Made by a program: the position numbers and the translations under genes. The notes beneath the pieces were generated by a model that saw nothing but the letters and a program-made list of their open reading frames with translations, did no database searches and was not told the DNA's origin. Of a DNA stretch of 49,109 nt, positions 1 to 8,690 are shown one piece after another (position 1 is the stretch's first letter; every line of letters begins with the position of its first letter). This DNA is from Acidimicrobiaceae bacterium (GTDB lineage Bacteria; Actinomycetota; Acidimicrobiia; Acidimicrobiales; RAAP-2), in assembly GCA_003133545.1 (NCBI GenBank), contig PKYA01000020.1, positions 1 to 49,109 on the forward strand, in the 5' to 3' direction.

Positions 1-759
1 GAGGGCAAGCGCGGCTTCCCCCGCATCAAGCCCCCGTTCTTCCCCGCCGTGCACGGCCTCTACGGCGAGCCCACGGTGGTCAACAACGTCGAGACCATGG
101 CCAACATCCCATGGATCATCACCAACGGGGGCGCCGCCTTCGCCGCGCTGGGCGAGGGGCGCTCCACGGGGACGCGGCTCTTCGCGCTGGCCGGACACGT
201 GCGCAATCCCGGCGTGTACGAGCTCGAGATGGTCAAGACCACCTTCCGCGACCTCATGTACGCCCCGACCCTCGGCGGCGGCATCCGGGGCGGGAACGCG
301 CTGAAGGCCTTCATCCCCGGCGGCGTTTCGGCGCCCTGGTTCGGGCCCGACCAGGTCGATCTTCCGCTCGGCCAGGACGAAGTAGGCCAGGCCGGCTCCA
401 TGCTGGGCTCGGGTTCGGTGGTGGTCATGGACTCCACCACCTGCGTGGTCCGGGCCGCCTGGCGCATCACCAAATTCTTCGCCCGCGAGTCGTGCGGGCA
501 GTGCACCCCGTGCCGTGAGGGCTCGGGGTGGCTCGAGCGCATCCTCTATCGAATTGAGAACGGCGCCGGACGCGAGGAAGATCTCGATCTTCTCATGGAC
601 CTGTGTGACAACATCTCCCCCGGTGTGGCCTGGCCTCCGCAGCAGACGACCATCTGCGTGCTCGGCCCGTCGATCCCCTCGTCGATCGCCGCGGGCATCC
701 GCATGTTCCGTGACGAGTACCTCGTCCACGTGAAAGAAGGGGGGTGCCCCTTTGCCTGA
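1..759 (+). CDS. nuoF: NADH-quinone oxidoreductase subunit F, 3' part (NuoF)
   Basis: This is the C-terminal 252 residues of the NADH- and FMN-binding subunit of respiratory complex I; the reading frame is open from base 1, so the N-terminal Rossmann-like NADH/FMN portion lies outside the window. The visible part carries the ligands of the N3 [4Fe-4S] cluster: ESCGQCTPCREG (first Cys codon at 493) followed about 45 residues later by TTICVLG, the fourth Cys. The segment GLYGEPTVVNNVET at the start is a standard NuoF block. NuoF passes electrons from NADH through FMN to the clusters of NuoG on the cytoplasmic arm. The TGA stop overlaps the start of nuoG by 8 bases. Identification is firm; only the 5' truncation limits it. 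Confidence 0.97.
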   Translation, partial: EGKRGFPRIKPPFFPAVHGLYGEPTVVNNVETMANIPWIITNGGAAFAALGEGRSTGTRLFALAGHVRNPGVYELEMVKTTFRDLMYAPTLGGGIRGGNALKAFIPGGVSAPWFGPDQVDLPLGQDEVGQAGSMLGSGSVVVMDSTTCVVRAAWRITKFFARESCGQCTPCREGSGWLERILYRIENGAGREEDLDLLMDLCDNISPGVAWPPQQTTICVLGPSIPSSIAAGIRMFRDEYLVHVKEGGCPFA

Positions 760-3646
760 GTCCGACCAGACCCAGTCCCACTCCGACCAGATCAACCTCA
801 CGGTCGACGGGCGTCCCATAGTGGGCCGGCCGGGCGAGATACTCATCGCCGCCGCCGAGCGAGCCGGGACCTACATCCCTCGCTTCTGTTACCACCCGCG
901 CATGGAGCCGGTGGGCATGTGCCGCATGTGCCTGGTCGAGGTCGACAGCCCGCGGGGGGCGACGCTGCAGCCGGCCTGTTACATCGCGGTGGCCGAGGGC
1001 ATGGTGGTGGACACCACCTCGGAGAAGGTCAAGAAAGCGCAAGATGGAGTGCTCGAATTCCTCCTGGCCAACCATCCGCTCGACTGCCCCATCTGCGACA
1101 AGGGCGGCGAGTGCCCGCTGCAGGACCAGACCCTGGCCCACGGCCCCGGGGAGAGCCGCTTCGTCGAGGAGAAGCGCCACTTCGAGAAGCCGATCGCCAT
1201 CTCGGATCTGGTGCTGCTCGACCGCGAGCGCTGCATCCAGTGCGCCCGCTGCACCCGCTTCGCCGCCGAGGTGGCGGGGGAGGCCCAGATCGACTTCGCC
1301 GGCCGCGGCGAAAGGGTGGAGGTGGCAACGTTCCCCACCGAGCCGTTCTCCTCGTACTTCAGCGGCAACACCGTGCAGATCTGCCCGGTGGGCGCGCTGA
1401 CGGCGACGCCGTACCGCTTCACGGCCCGGCCGTGGGACCTCGACCAGGTGGAGTCCACCTGCACCACGTGCGCCGTCGGGTGCCGGGTGGCCGTGCAGTC
1501 CTCGGCGAACCGGCTCACCCGGCTCCTCGGCATCGACTCCGACCCGGTCAACCACGGCTGGCTGTGCGACAAGGGGCGCTTCGCCTACGAGTCGGTCAAC
1601 GGCGACGAGGTGGATGCCTCCCCGGTCGCAGAGGCCGTGGCCGACGCGGCAGTCGACGTCGCACCGGCGACGGCCTCCCAGGTGGTCAGCCTCGGGGTCT
1701 CCCGGGGGCAGTTCCTCGGCGAGGCCCACGAGACGGGACGCTTCGAGCACGGCCGCCTGGTTGAGCCACGGGTCAGGAAGAACGGCGAGCTGATCGCCGT
1801 CAGCTGGAGCGAGGCGCTGGCCGAGGCGGCCGCCGGGTTGTCGGGAGCCAAGGACGCCGGCGGTCCCGCCGCCGTGGCGATGATCGGTGGCGCCCGGCTC
1901 ACCAACGAGTCCGCCTATGCCTGGGCCAAGCTGGTCAAGGGAATCATCGGCACCGACTCGGTCGACGCGCAGCTGGGCGACGGGCTCCCCGCCGACCTGG
2001 TCCTGGGGCTGCCACGGGCGACCATCGACGCGGCCTGCGCCGCCGCCGTGCTGATCACCCTGGCCGGTGACCTGCGCGAGGAGCTCCCCGTCCTCTTCCT
2101 GCGCCTGCGCGAGGCGGTGGCGGGGTCGACCGAGCTGATCGAGATCGCACCCGCCCCGACTGCGCTGTCCGCCATGGCGACGGCCACCTTGCGCATCCGT
2201 CCGGGCGAGGCGCCCCTGGTGGCGCGGGCCCTGTGCGGCGATGCCGCGGCGACGACGAGCCTGGCCGAGCACCCCGAGGGCAGCGCCGTCAGCGCCGACG
2301 CCCTCGAGCGGGCACGCCAGGCCCTCTCGGCCCGGGCCGACGGCGAGGGCGTGGTCATCGTGCTGGGGCGGCCGTCCTACGCCGAATCGGGCGAGGTGGT
2401 GGCCGAGGCCGCGCGCGCGCTCGCCCGCTCCCTGCCCAAGGCCACGTTCCTCCCGGCCCTGCGCCGGGGCAACGTCTTCGGGGCGCTGGACATGGGGCTG
2501 GCCCCGGGCCTGTTGCCCGGCCGGGTAAGCCTGGAGACCGGCCGGGAATGGTTCGCGGCGGCCTGGGGCGCGGTGCCCGCAGCGACCGGTCTGGATACCG
2601 CCGGGATCCTCTCCTCCATGGCCGGTGAGGCGGCCGGACCTGATGCGGCCGGACCTGAAGCGGCCGGACCTGTCGCCGCCCTCATCTTGTTGGGCGCCGA
2701 TCCGCTGAGCGACTTCCCCGATCGCGCCGTGGCCGAGCGCGCGCTCTCGGCCGGTCACTTCATCGTCGCCGTGACCGGGCATCCCTCGGAGTCGGTCGAT
2801 GCCCACGCCGACGTCGTGCTGCCCTGCGCCGTGGCCCACGAGCGGCCTGGCACCACCACGAACATCGAGGGCCGCGTGAGCAGGCTCGGCCACAAGCTCA
2901 CGGCTCCCGGGTTCGCGTGGCCCGACTGGATGATCGCCTCCGAGCTCGCGGCTGCACTGGGTGCCGACCTGGGCGTCAGCGGGGCCAACGACCTGGCCGA
3001 CGAGATGCACCTCACCGCGCCCGCCTATTTCGGACTGACCCAGCCCGTTCTCGAATCCGACGCCGCGCACGACGGGGTCCTGCTGCCCATCGTCGCCGGG
3101 GGGGCGCCACGCCGCGAGGTCGACCCCATCGATCCCATCGCTCTGCCCGGTGTCGAGTCCGTGGAGCAGCAGGGTGCACCGCCCCGCAGCGGTTCCGCCG
3201 GGGGCGACGGTGCCGTCAGGGCCCGCATGGGCGCCCTGGGCGCGCGGCCGGCCGTGCTCTCGGGCGTCGCCGACGCCGGCGCTGCCGCCGTGCACATCCC
3301 CCCGGCCGACAGCTACGCCCTCCGCCTGGTGGCCACCCGTCGCCTCTACGACGCCGGGAGCTCCATGACCGGGTCGCCCTCGCTCACCCCGTTGGTGCCC
3401 GAGCTGGTGGCCCGGGCCAATCCCTACGATCTGGACCGGCTCGGTGCCCATACGGGCGACCGTGTCCGTGTGCGCTCCGCCCGGGGCGAGCTGGTGCTGC
3501 CGGCCGAGGCGGACGACGAGGTGCCGCGCGGTGCCGTGGCCGTCGACTTCAACGTGCCGGTCGGGCCCGGCGCCCCCGGCAATGCGGTGGCCACGCTCAT
3601 CGACAGCCGGAACCCGGTGACCGACGTGCGACTGGAGTCGGTGTGA
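752..3646 (+). CDS. nuoG: NADH-quinone oxidoreductase subunit G (NuoG)
   Basis: Large iron-sulfur subunit of complex I, 964 residues. In order it shows a [2Fe-2S] ferredoxin domain (CYHPRMEPVGMCRMC, then QPACY), the His-Cys3 cluster motif HPLDCPICDKGGEC, a ferredoxin-like [4Fe-4S] site (CIQCARC, later QICPVGALT), the extra N7-type cluster CTTCAVGC with a distal WLCDKGR, and then a molybdopterin-oxidoreductase-like body that is structural rather than catalytic in NuoG. The start is TTG at 752, preceded by a purine-rich AAGAAGGGGGG stretch and overlapping the nuoF stop; no ATG or GTG lies nearby in frame. The C-terminal third has a low-complexity AAGPDAAGPEAAG segment encoded by a 15-bp tandem repeat. 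The stop overlaps the nuoH start by 4 bases. Confidence 0.96.
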   Translation: MPESDQTQSHSDQINLTVDGRPIVGRPGEILIAAAERAGTYIPRFCYHPRMEPVGMCRMCLVEVDSPRGATLQPACYIAVAEGMVVDTTSEKVKKAQDGVLEFLLANHPLDCPICDKGGECPLQDQTLAHGPGESRFVEEKRHFEKPIAISDLVLLDRERCIQCARCTRFAAEVAGEAQIDFAGRGERVEVATFPTEPFSSYFSGNTVQICPVGALTATPYRFTARPWDLDQVESTCTTCAVGCRVAVQSSANRLTRLLGIDSDPVNHGWLCDKGRFAYESVNGDEVDASPVAEAVADAAVDVAPATASQVVSLGVSRGQFLGEAHETGRFEHGRLVEPRVRKNGELIAVSWSEALAEAAAGLSGAKDAGGPAAVAMIGGARLTNESAYAWAKLVKGIIGTDSVDAQLGDGLPADLVLGLPRATIDAACAAAVLITLAGDLREELPVLFLRLREAVAGSTELIEIAPAPTALSAMATATLRIRPGEAPLVARALCGDAAATTSLAEHPEGSAVSADALERARQALSARADGEGVVIVLGRPSYAESGEVVAEAARALARSLPKATFLPALRRGNVFGALDMGLAPGLLPGRVSLETGREWFAAAWGAVPAATGLDTAGILSSMAGEAAGPDAAGPEAAGPVAALILLGADPLSDFPDRAVAERALSAGHFIVAVTGHPSESVDAHADVVLPCAVAHERPGTTTNIEGRVSRLGHKLTAPGFAWPDWMIASELAAALGADLGVSGANDLADEMHLTAPAYFGLTQPVLESDAAHDGVLLPIVAGGAPRREVDPIDPIALPGVESVEQQGAPPRSGSAGGDGAVRARMGALGARPAVLSGVADAGAAAVHIPPADSYALRLVATRRLYDAGSSMTGSPSLTPLVPELVARANPYDLDRLGAHTGDRVRVRSARGELVLPAEADDEVPRGAVAVDFNVPVGPGAPGNAVATLIDSRNPVTDVRLESV
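2630..2674 (+). repeat. Three 15-bp tandem repeats inside nuoG
   Basis: Three consecutive copies of gcggccggacctgNN encode A-G-P-D/E-A-type residues in a surface-like linker of NuoG. The copies differ only in the last two bases (at, aa, tc). The unit is a multiple of three, so copy-number change would keep the frame. Confidence 0.8.
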
Positions 3647-4902
3647 TCGGCACCGTGTTCACCAGCCTGCAGAACACGCCCAACCAGGGCCTCGGTGATC
3701 CCCTCTTCGTCCACGGGGTGCACTGGGGCGTTTTGCTCATCGTGGTGGTCAAGGTGCTGGCCGCGTTCGTGGCGCTGCTCGTGGCGACGGCCATGATGAT
3801 CTGGTTCGAGCGCAAGGTGATCTCGGACATGCAGAGCCGCATCGGCCCCAACCGCGCCGGCCCGTGGGGCCTGCTGCAGACGCTGGCCGACGGTACCAAG
3901 CTCGTTTTCAAGGAGGACCTCCTCCCGGAGGAGGCGGACACCTTCACCTTCAAGCTGGCGCCCTACCTCTCGGTGATCCCGGCCTTCATCACGTTCGCCG
4001 TCGTGCCGGTGGGCGGCATTATCACGCTGGGCTCGCATACCTTCGAGCTCCAGGTGGCCGATCCCCCGATCGGCATCCTGCTCGTGTTGGCCATGTCGGG
4101 CATCGCCGTCTACGGCGTCATGCTGGCCGGCTGGTCGTCGGGCTCGAAGTACCCGCTCCTCGGTTCGGTGCGGGCGTCGGCCCAGGTCATCTCCTACGAG
4201 GCTGCGCTCGGCATGACGGTGGTCACCGTGGTGCTCGTCAGCCACTCGCTCTCGACCCGGGCCATCGTGGCGGCCCAGTCCAACGGGTTCTGGCATTGGA
4301 ACCTGATCCGGCTGGGCTTCCTCCCCTTCATTTTCTTCATGATCGCCATCACGGCCGAGCTCACCCGGCCCCCCTTCGACCTCACCGAGGCCGACTCCGA
4401 GCTGGTGGGTGGCTTCCACACCGAGTACTCGTCCATCCGGTTCGGCATGTTCTACCTGGCCGAGTTCATGAACACCATCACCATGTCGGCCGTCGTCGTC
4501 ACCCTCTTCTTCGGGGGTCCCAACGGGCTCATCCCGCCCATCCCCGGTGCCACCATCTACATGCCGCTCATCTGGTTCTTCCTCAAGACGGTGGCCTTCT
4601 GCTTCATCTACGTGTGGTTCCGCGCCGCCTTGCCCCGCCTGCGCTACGACCAGCTGATGGACCTGGGCTGGAAGCGGCTCATTCCCCTGACTCTCGCCTG
4701 GCTGCTGGTGGTGGCCGCCGTGGTCATCTGGCACTGGCAGGGCCTCATCATGGTGCCCGTGGTGGTGGCGGCCGCAGTGCTGCTCGTCCGGGCCACCCGC
4801 CTGGGTGCACACCGCAGCGAGCAGGAGTCCGTCCTCCCCGCGGTGGGACGGCGGGTCACCCCGGCCCCTCGCCCGCGCCCGACGCAAGGAGTGGATGCGT
4901 AG
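3643..4902 (+). CDS. nuoH: NADH-quinone oxidoreductase subunit H (NuoH)
   Basis: Membrane subunit of complex I at the quinone-binding junction between the peripheral and membrane arms, 419 residues. Family blocks are plain: MIWFERKVISDMQSRIGPNR near the N-terminus, GPWGLLQTLADGTKLVFKED, and AELTRPPFDLTEADSELVGG, the acidic loop facing the quinone channel. About eight hydrophobic helices are visible, with a hydrophilic C-terminal tail of about 40 residues. The GTG start at 3643 gives a 4-base GTGA overlap with nuoG, which suits translational coupling. An open frame extends far upstream in the same phase, but that part is a shadow of nuoG and has no NuoH similarity. The TAG stop shares its last base with the GTG of nuoI. 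Confidence 0.96.
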   Translation: MIGTVFTSLQNTPNQGLGDPLFVHGVHWGVLLIVVVKVLAAFVALLVATAMMIWFERKVISDMQSRIGPNRAGPWGLLQTLADGTKLVFKEDLLPEEADTFTFKLAPYLSVIPAFITFAVVPVGGIITLGSHTFELQVADPPIGILLVLAMSGIAVYGVMLAGWSSGSKYPLLGSVRASAQVISYEAALGMTVVTVVLVSHSLSTRAIVAAQSNGFWHWNLIRLGFLPFIFFMIAITAELTRPPFDLTEADSELVGGFHTEYSSIRFGMFYLAEFMNTITMSAVVVTLFFGGPNGLIPPIPGATIYMPLIWFFLKTVAFCFIYVWFRAALPRLRYDQLMDLGWKRLIPLTLAWLLVVAAVVIWHWQGLIMVPVVVAAAVLLVRATRLGAHRSEQESVLPAVGRRVTPAPRPRPTQGVDA

Positions 4903-5813
4903 TGGGCGTGGGCGACGAGTTGAAGGACCAACTCAGTTTCTTCGGCGGGTTCAAGCTGACCTTCCAGCATCTGACCCGCCCCCGGGTCACGACGTCGTAT
5001 CCCGACGAGAAGAAACCCAAGCAGCCGCGCCAGCACGGCCGCCACGTCCTCAATCGCTACGAGGACGGCATGGAGAAGTGCATCGGCTGCGAGCTCTGTG
5101 CCGGCGTGTGCCCGGCGGATTGCATCTACGTGCGCGGGTTGGACAACCCGCCCGATCACCCGGTTTCGCCGGGGGAGCGCTACGGCTACGTCTACGAGAT
5201 CAACTACCTGCGCTGCATCCACTGCGACATGTGCGTGGAAGCCTGTCCGACCGAGGCCATCACCGAGTCGAAGCTGTTCGAGTTCTCCTTCTCCAACCGC
5301 TCCGATGCCATCTACACCAAGAACGAGTTGCTGGTGGACGACCGCGGCTTCCCGCAGAAGCTCCCGTGGGAGGACTGGCGCGAGGGCGACGACATGATGA
5401 CCTCGGGCTGGATGCGGGCCACGTCGCCGTCCGGCAGTGCCGCCTATGAGGGTGAGGTGCAGTGGTCGGCCGAGCTCGGCTACGGCGTCCGCGCCCCCGA
5501 GGGCGGCCAGTCGGGGCAGCGCGACGACGAGCGCACCGGGTCCAAGCCCCTGCGCCAGATCCTCGAGGCGCACCTGCTCGCCGAGGACATCCCCCTGGCC
5601 CACCGGGGCATGCAGGGCCGGGTGTGGCGGGCCAAGATCGGGGCCGAGCGCAACAAGAAGAAGATGGAAGCAATGCGGGTCCGGATGCAAGAGATGCGCG
5701 CCGCCCGCAAGTCGATCAAGGCAGCCAAGGCGGCCAAGGCGGCGACGCCGGTCGAGCCGGCCGAATCGCCCACGTCGGCCGACGCAGCAGACCACAGCGA
5801 GGAAGGAGCCTGA
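4902..5813 (+). CDS. nuoI: NADH-quinone oxidoreductase subunit I with long basic tail (NuoI)
   Basis: Two-cluster ferredoxin subunit that carries electrons from NuoG toward the NuoB N2 cluster. Both [4Fe-4S] motifs are intact: CIGCELCAGVCPADC and CIHCDMCVEACPTEA. At 303 residues it is much longer than the usual 160-220. After the ferredoxin fold comes a hydrophilic extension of well over 100 residues. It includes a Lys/Arg/Met-rich, probably helical or coiled-coil stretch (NKKKMEAMRVRMQEMRAARK), a KAAKAAKAA run, and an acidic end. The GTG start at 4902 overlaps the nuoH stop by one base; a second GTG at 4908 is possible. The TGA overlaps the nuoJ ATG by one base. The purine-rich GAGGAAGGAG at the nuoI 3' end is the nuoJ ribosome-binding site. 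Confidence 0.95.
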   Translation: MGVGDELKDQLSFFGGFKLTFQHLTRPRVTTSYPDEKKPKQPRQHGRHVLNRYEDGMEKCIGCELCAGVCPADCIYVRGLDNPPDHPVSPGERYGYVYEINYLRCIHCDMCVEACPTEAITESKLFEFSFSNRSDAIYTKNELLVDDRGFPQKLPWEDWREGDDMMTSGWMRATSPSGSAAYEGEVQWSAELGYGVRAPEGGQSGQRDDERTGSKPLRQILEAHLLAEDIPLAHRGMQGRVWRAKIGAERNKKKMEAMRVRMQEMRAARKSIKAAKAAKAATPVEPAESPTSADAADHSEEGA

Positions 5814-6463
5814 TGCTCCACCTCTCCCTCGTCGTGGCTTCGACGCGCCCGACCTGGCCGGACATCCTCGTCTTCGCCGCCAGCGCCGCGGTGATCGTGG
5901 TCGGCGCCCTCGGCGTGGTGACGTCGCGCCACCCGGTTCACGCCGCGTTGAGCCTGGTGATGACCTTGTTCGGTGTGGCCGTCCTGTTCATTGAGCAGGA
6001 TGCGGACTTCCTGGCCGCCGTGCAGATCATCGTCTACGCCGGCGCCATCGTCGTGCTCTTCCTCTTCGTGATCATGTTCCTCGGCGTGGACCGCCGCGAG
6101 GACGTGGAGGTGGAACCGCTCGGGGGCCAGCGGCCGCTGGCGTTCGTCATGCTCGCCATCACCCTGGCCGGGGTCATCGCCATGCTGGCCACCGCGCATT
6201 GGGTGACCGGCGCCCACCAGGTTGTCGGTCCGATCCAAGGACCCATCACCAAGAGTGCCGGGGCGCCATCGGGCGAGGTGGCCCAGCTGGGCAAGCAACT
6301 CTTCACGACCTACCTGTTCGCTTTCGAGGCCACGGCGGCCCTGCTGGTCATCGCCGTCGTGGGCGCCGTGGTGCTGGCCCGCCGGCCGGGCCTGTCGGAG
6401 AAGGCCGATCGGGCCGAGCAGGCCGAGCGGGCCGAACGCTCCGGTCAGGGGGTGGCGTCATGA
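5813..6463 (+). CDS. nuoJ: NADH-quinone oxidoreductase subunit J (NuoJ)
   Basis: Membrane subunit of complex I, 216 residues. Five hydrophobic segments are visible, including [20 protein letters not shown] and the conserved [20 protein letters not shown] helix with its [17 protein letters not shown] continuation, diagnostic of NuoJ/ND6. The C-terminus ends in a charged repeat-like stretch ([17 protein letters not shown]) that is probably cytoplasmic. The ATG at 5813 overlaps the nuoI TGA by one base and sits behind a strong GGAAGGAG. The upstream open frame in the same phase is a shadow of nuoI. The stop overlaps the nuoK ATG in an ATGA arrangement. Confidence 0.95.
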   Translation: MLHLSLVVASTRPTWPDILVFAASAAVIVVGALGVVTSRHPVHAALSLVMTLFGVAVLFIEQDADFLAAVQIIVYAGAIVVLFLFVIMFLGVDRREDVEVEPLGGQRPLAFVMLAITLAGVIAMLATAHWVTGAHQVVGPIQGPITKSAGAPSGEVAQLGKQLFTTYLFAFEATAALLVIAVVGAVVLARRPGLSEKADRAEQAERAERSGQGVAS

Positions 6464-6765
6464 GCCTTTCTGCCGGGTGGTACCTCGGCTTGGCGGCCCT
6501 GGTCTTCTCCATCGGCGCCATCGGCCTCTTGGTGCGGCGCAACGTCCTGATCATGTTCATGTGCATCGAGCTGATGCTCAATGCCGCCAACCTGACGTTC
6601 GTCACCTTCGCCCGGGTGCTCAACGACATCGGCGGGCAGGCCATCGTCTTCTTCGTCCTCGTGGTGGCGGCGGCTGAGGTGGTGGTGGGCCTCGGCATCG
6701 TGGTCACCAACTTCAGGCGCCGCTCGACCACGGTGGCCGACGACCTGCATTCGCTGAAGGGCTGA
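6460..6765 (+). CDS. nuoK: NADH-quinone oxidoreductase subunit K (NuoK)
   Basis: Small three-helix antiporter-like subunit of complex I (101 residues, the normal length). The helix-2 block [19 protein letters not shown] contains the conserved membrane Glu (CIE), and helix 3 has [18 protein letters not shown] with the second conserved Glu (AAE). Both glutamates take part in proton transfer in the family. The ATG start at 6460 makes an ATGA overlap with nuoJ. Eight bases separate its stop from the nuoL start. Confidence 0.96.
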   Translation: MSLSAGWYLGLAALVFSIGAIGLLVRRNVLIMFMCIELMLNAANLTFVTFARVLNDIGGQAIVFFVLVVAAAEVVVGLGIVVTNFRRRSTTVADDLHSLKG

Positions 6766-6773
6766 CCCGTACC

Positions 6774-8690
6774 GTGCTCCATGTCGCCTACCTCATGCCT
6801 CTGTTTCCGCTGGCCGGGTTCCTGGTCCTGGTGGCGGCCGGGCGTCGCATCGGCGACCCGGTGGCAGGGTGGATCGGCACGCTCGCCGTGGCCGCGGCAT
6901 TCGTGGTGGCCTGCCTGACCCTGGGAGGTCTGCTCAATCAGCCCGACGCCCACCGGCTGTTCGTGCACGACTACTTCACGTGGTTCCATGTCGGCGGGCT
7001 GAACGTGCCCGTGGGGATTTTGGTGGATCCGCTCTCGGTCACCATGGTGATGTTCATCACCGGGGTGAGCATGGTGATCCATCTGTACTCCATCGCGTAC
7101 ATGAAGGGTGACCCGGACTACCCGAAGTTCTTCATCTACATGAACCTCTTCGTGTTCTCCATGCTGGTCCTGGTGCTGGCGAACAACCTCTTGCTCACCT
7201 TCGTCGGGTGGGAGGGCGTGGGCGTGTGCTCCTACTGGCTCGTCTCGTTCTGGTTCCACCGCGATTCGGCCGCCTCGGCGGGCAAAAAGGCGTTCATCTA
7301 TAACCGCATCGGCGACGCCGGCTTCCTGCTGGCCATCTTCTTGATCTTCGAGAAGACCGGGACCGTGCAGTACACCGGAGGCCCGGGCGGGGGGATCTTC
7401 GGGCAGCTCCACCATCTCGGCGGTGGGACGGGAACGGCGGCGGTGCTCCTCCTCTTCTTGGCCGCTACCGGCAAGTCGGCGCAGATCCCGCTGTTCAACT
7501 GGCTCCCCGACGCCATGGAGGGCCCCACGCCGGTCTCGGCGCTCATCCACGCCGCCACCATGGTGACCGCCGGGGTGTACCTCCTCTGCCGCATGAACCA
7601 TCTGCTGGCGCTGACGCACGCGGGCATGGAGGTGATCGCCATCATCGGCGGCGTGACCGCGTTCGTGGCCGCCACCATCGCCTGCGCGCAACAGGACATC
7701 AAGAAGGTGCTGGCGTTCTCGACGATCTCGCAGATCGGCTACATGATCCTGGCCGTCGGCTCGGGGGCCTATGTCGCCGCCATCTTCCTCATGGTGTCCC
7801 ACGCCTTCTTCAAGGGCCTGCTGTTCCTGGGTGCCGGCTCGGCCATCCATGGCCTCGACAACGAACAGGACCTCAAGCGCATGGGTGCGCTGCGCAAGAC
7901 GATGCAGTGGACGACCATCACCTTCACGGTCGGCTGGCTGGCCATCGCCGGCATCCCTCCCCTTGCCGGCTTCTGGTCTAAGGGCGACGTCTTGGACAAT
8001 GTGTACTCCCACTACAAGGTCCTCTGGTTCCTGGGCCTGATCACCGCCGTGCTCACCGCCTACTACATGACGCGCCTGCAGGTCTTGGCCTTCGGAGGCG
8101 AGCCGCGCTGGGACAAGATCGGTCCGCACGGCGAGCCGCCGCTCCACGCGCCGCATGAATCGCCGTGGGTGATGCGGCTGCCCCTCGTCATCCTCGCGGT
8201 GGCCGCCTTCTTCGGCGGCCTGCTGGACCTGCCGTGGATCCATCACGACTCCTTCGAGGGCTGGCTGGGCCCGGTCTTCGCCGGGAGCCTCTACAACGAT
8301 CATCTCCACGCGGGCGGCGAGTGGGCGCTCGCGCTCACTGACCTTGCGGCGGCCCTCATCGGCGTCATCGTCGGTTTCGCCCTGTGGCGCGGAGCTCAGG
8401 TGGACAAGCCCCAGCTCGAGCCGCAGTTCCTCCAGCGGGTCTGGTACTGGGATGACTTCTACGACGCCCTCATCGGGCGTCCGAGCCAGAAGCTGGCCAC
8501 CTTCTGCGCCTGGGTGGTCGACGTCCGCATCATCGATGGCGCGGTCAACGGCATGGCCAGTGTGGTGCGCGCCACCGGTTCCGCCACCCGCAAGCTGCAG
8601 AGCGGGTACGTGCGCAACTACGCGCTGGGCATCGCCGTGGGCATGGCCGCGCTCATCGTGTTCCTGCTCAGCCGGACGTGGTGGTCGTGA
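6774..8690 (+). CDS. nuoL: NADH-quinone oxidoreductase subunit L (NuoL)
   Basis: Largest antiporter-like proton-pumping subunit of complex I, 638 residues. Family blocks include FVGWEGVGVCSYWLVSFWF (with the conserved helix-5 Glu), KSAQIPLFNWLPDAMEGPTP followed by SALIHAATMVTAGVYLLCR, and DIKKVLAFSTISQIGYM. A final set of helices plus the lateral-helix region runs to the C-terminus (GIAVGMAALIVFLLSRTWWS). The start is GTG at 6774, eight bases after the nuoK stop. The length and the number of hydrophobic segments (about 16) match NuoL. Its stop overlaps the start of nuoM. Confidence 0.96.
   Translation: MLHVAYLMPLFPLAGFLVLVAAGRRIGDPVAGWIGTLAVAAAFVVACLTLGGLLNQPDAHRLFVHDYFTWFHVGGLNVPVGILVDPLSVTMVMFITGVSMVIHLYSIAYMKGDPDYPKFFIYMNLFVFSMLVLVLANNLLLTFVGWEGVGVCSYWLVSFWFHRDSAASAGKKAFIYNRIGDAGFLLAIFLIFEKTGTVQYTGGPGGGIFGQLHHLGGGTGTAAVLLLFLAATGKSAQIPLFNWLPDAMEGPTPVSALIHAATMVTAGVYLLCRMNHLLALTHAGMEVIAIIGGVTAFVAATIACAQQDIKKVLAFSTISQIGYMILAVGSGAYVAAIFLMVSHAFFKGLLFLGAGSAIHGLDNEQDLKRMGALRKTMQWTTITFTVGWLAIAGIPPLAGFWSKGDVLDNVYSHYKVLWFLGLITAVLTAYYMTRLQVLAFGGEPRWDKIGPHGEPPLHAPHESPWVMRLPLVILAVAAFFGGLLDLPWIHHDSFEGWLGPVFAGSLYNDHLHAGGEWALALTDLAAALIGVIVGFALWRGAQVDKPQLEPQFLQRVWYWDDFYDALIGRPSQKLATFCAWVVDVRIIDGAVNGMASVVRATGSATRKLQSGYVRNYALGIAVGMAALIVFLLSRTWWS

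Noticed and set aside
593-3451. A 952-codon open frame on the minus strand opposite nuoG
   Set aside because: Frame mirrors the third-position GC bias of nuoG. The translation has no recognisable domain and is rich in Gly, Arg, His and Gln.
2917-3642. A longer N-terminus for NuoH
   Set aside because: This upstream part is a shadow of nuoG, Arg/Gly-rich, and has no similarity to NuoH. GTG 3643 gives the normal length.
6348-8309. A 653-codon minus-strand frame opposite nuoK and nuoL
   Set aside because: Antisense shadow of membrane genes; His/Glu/Asp-rich without domains.
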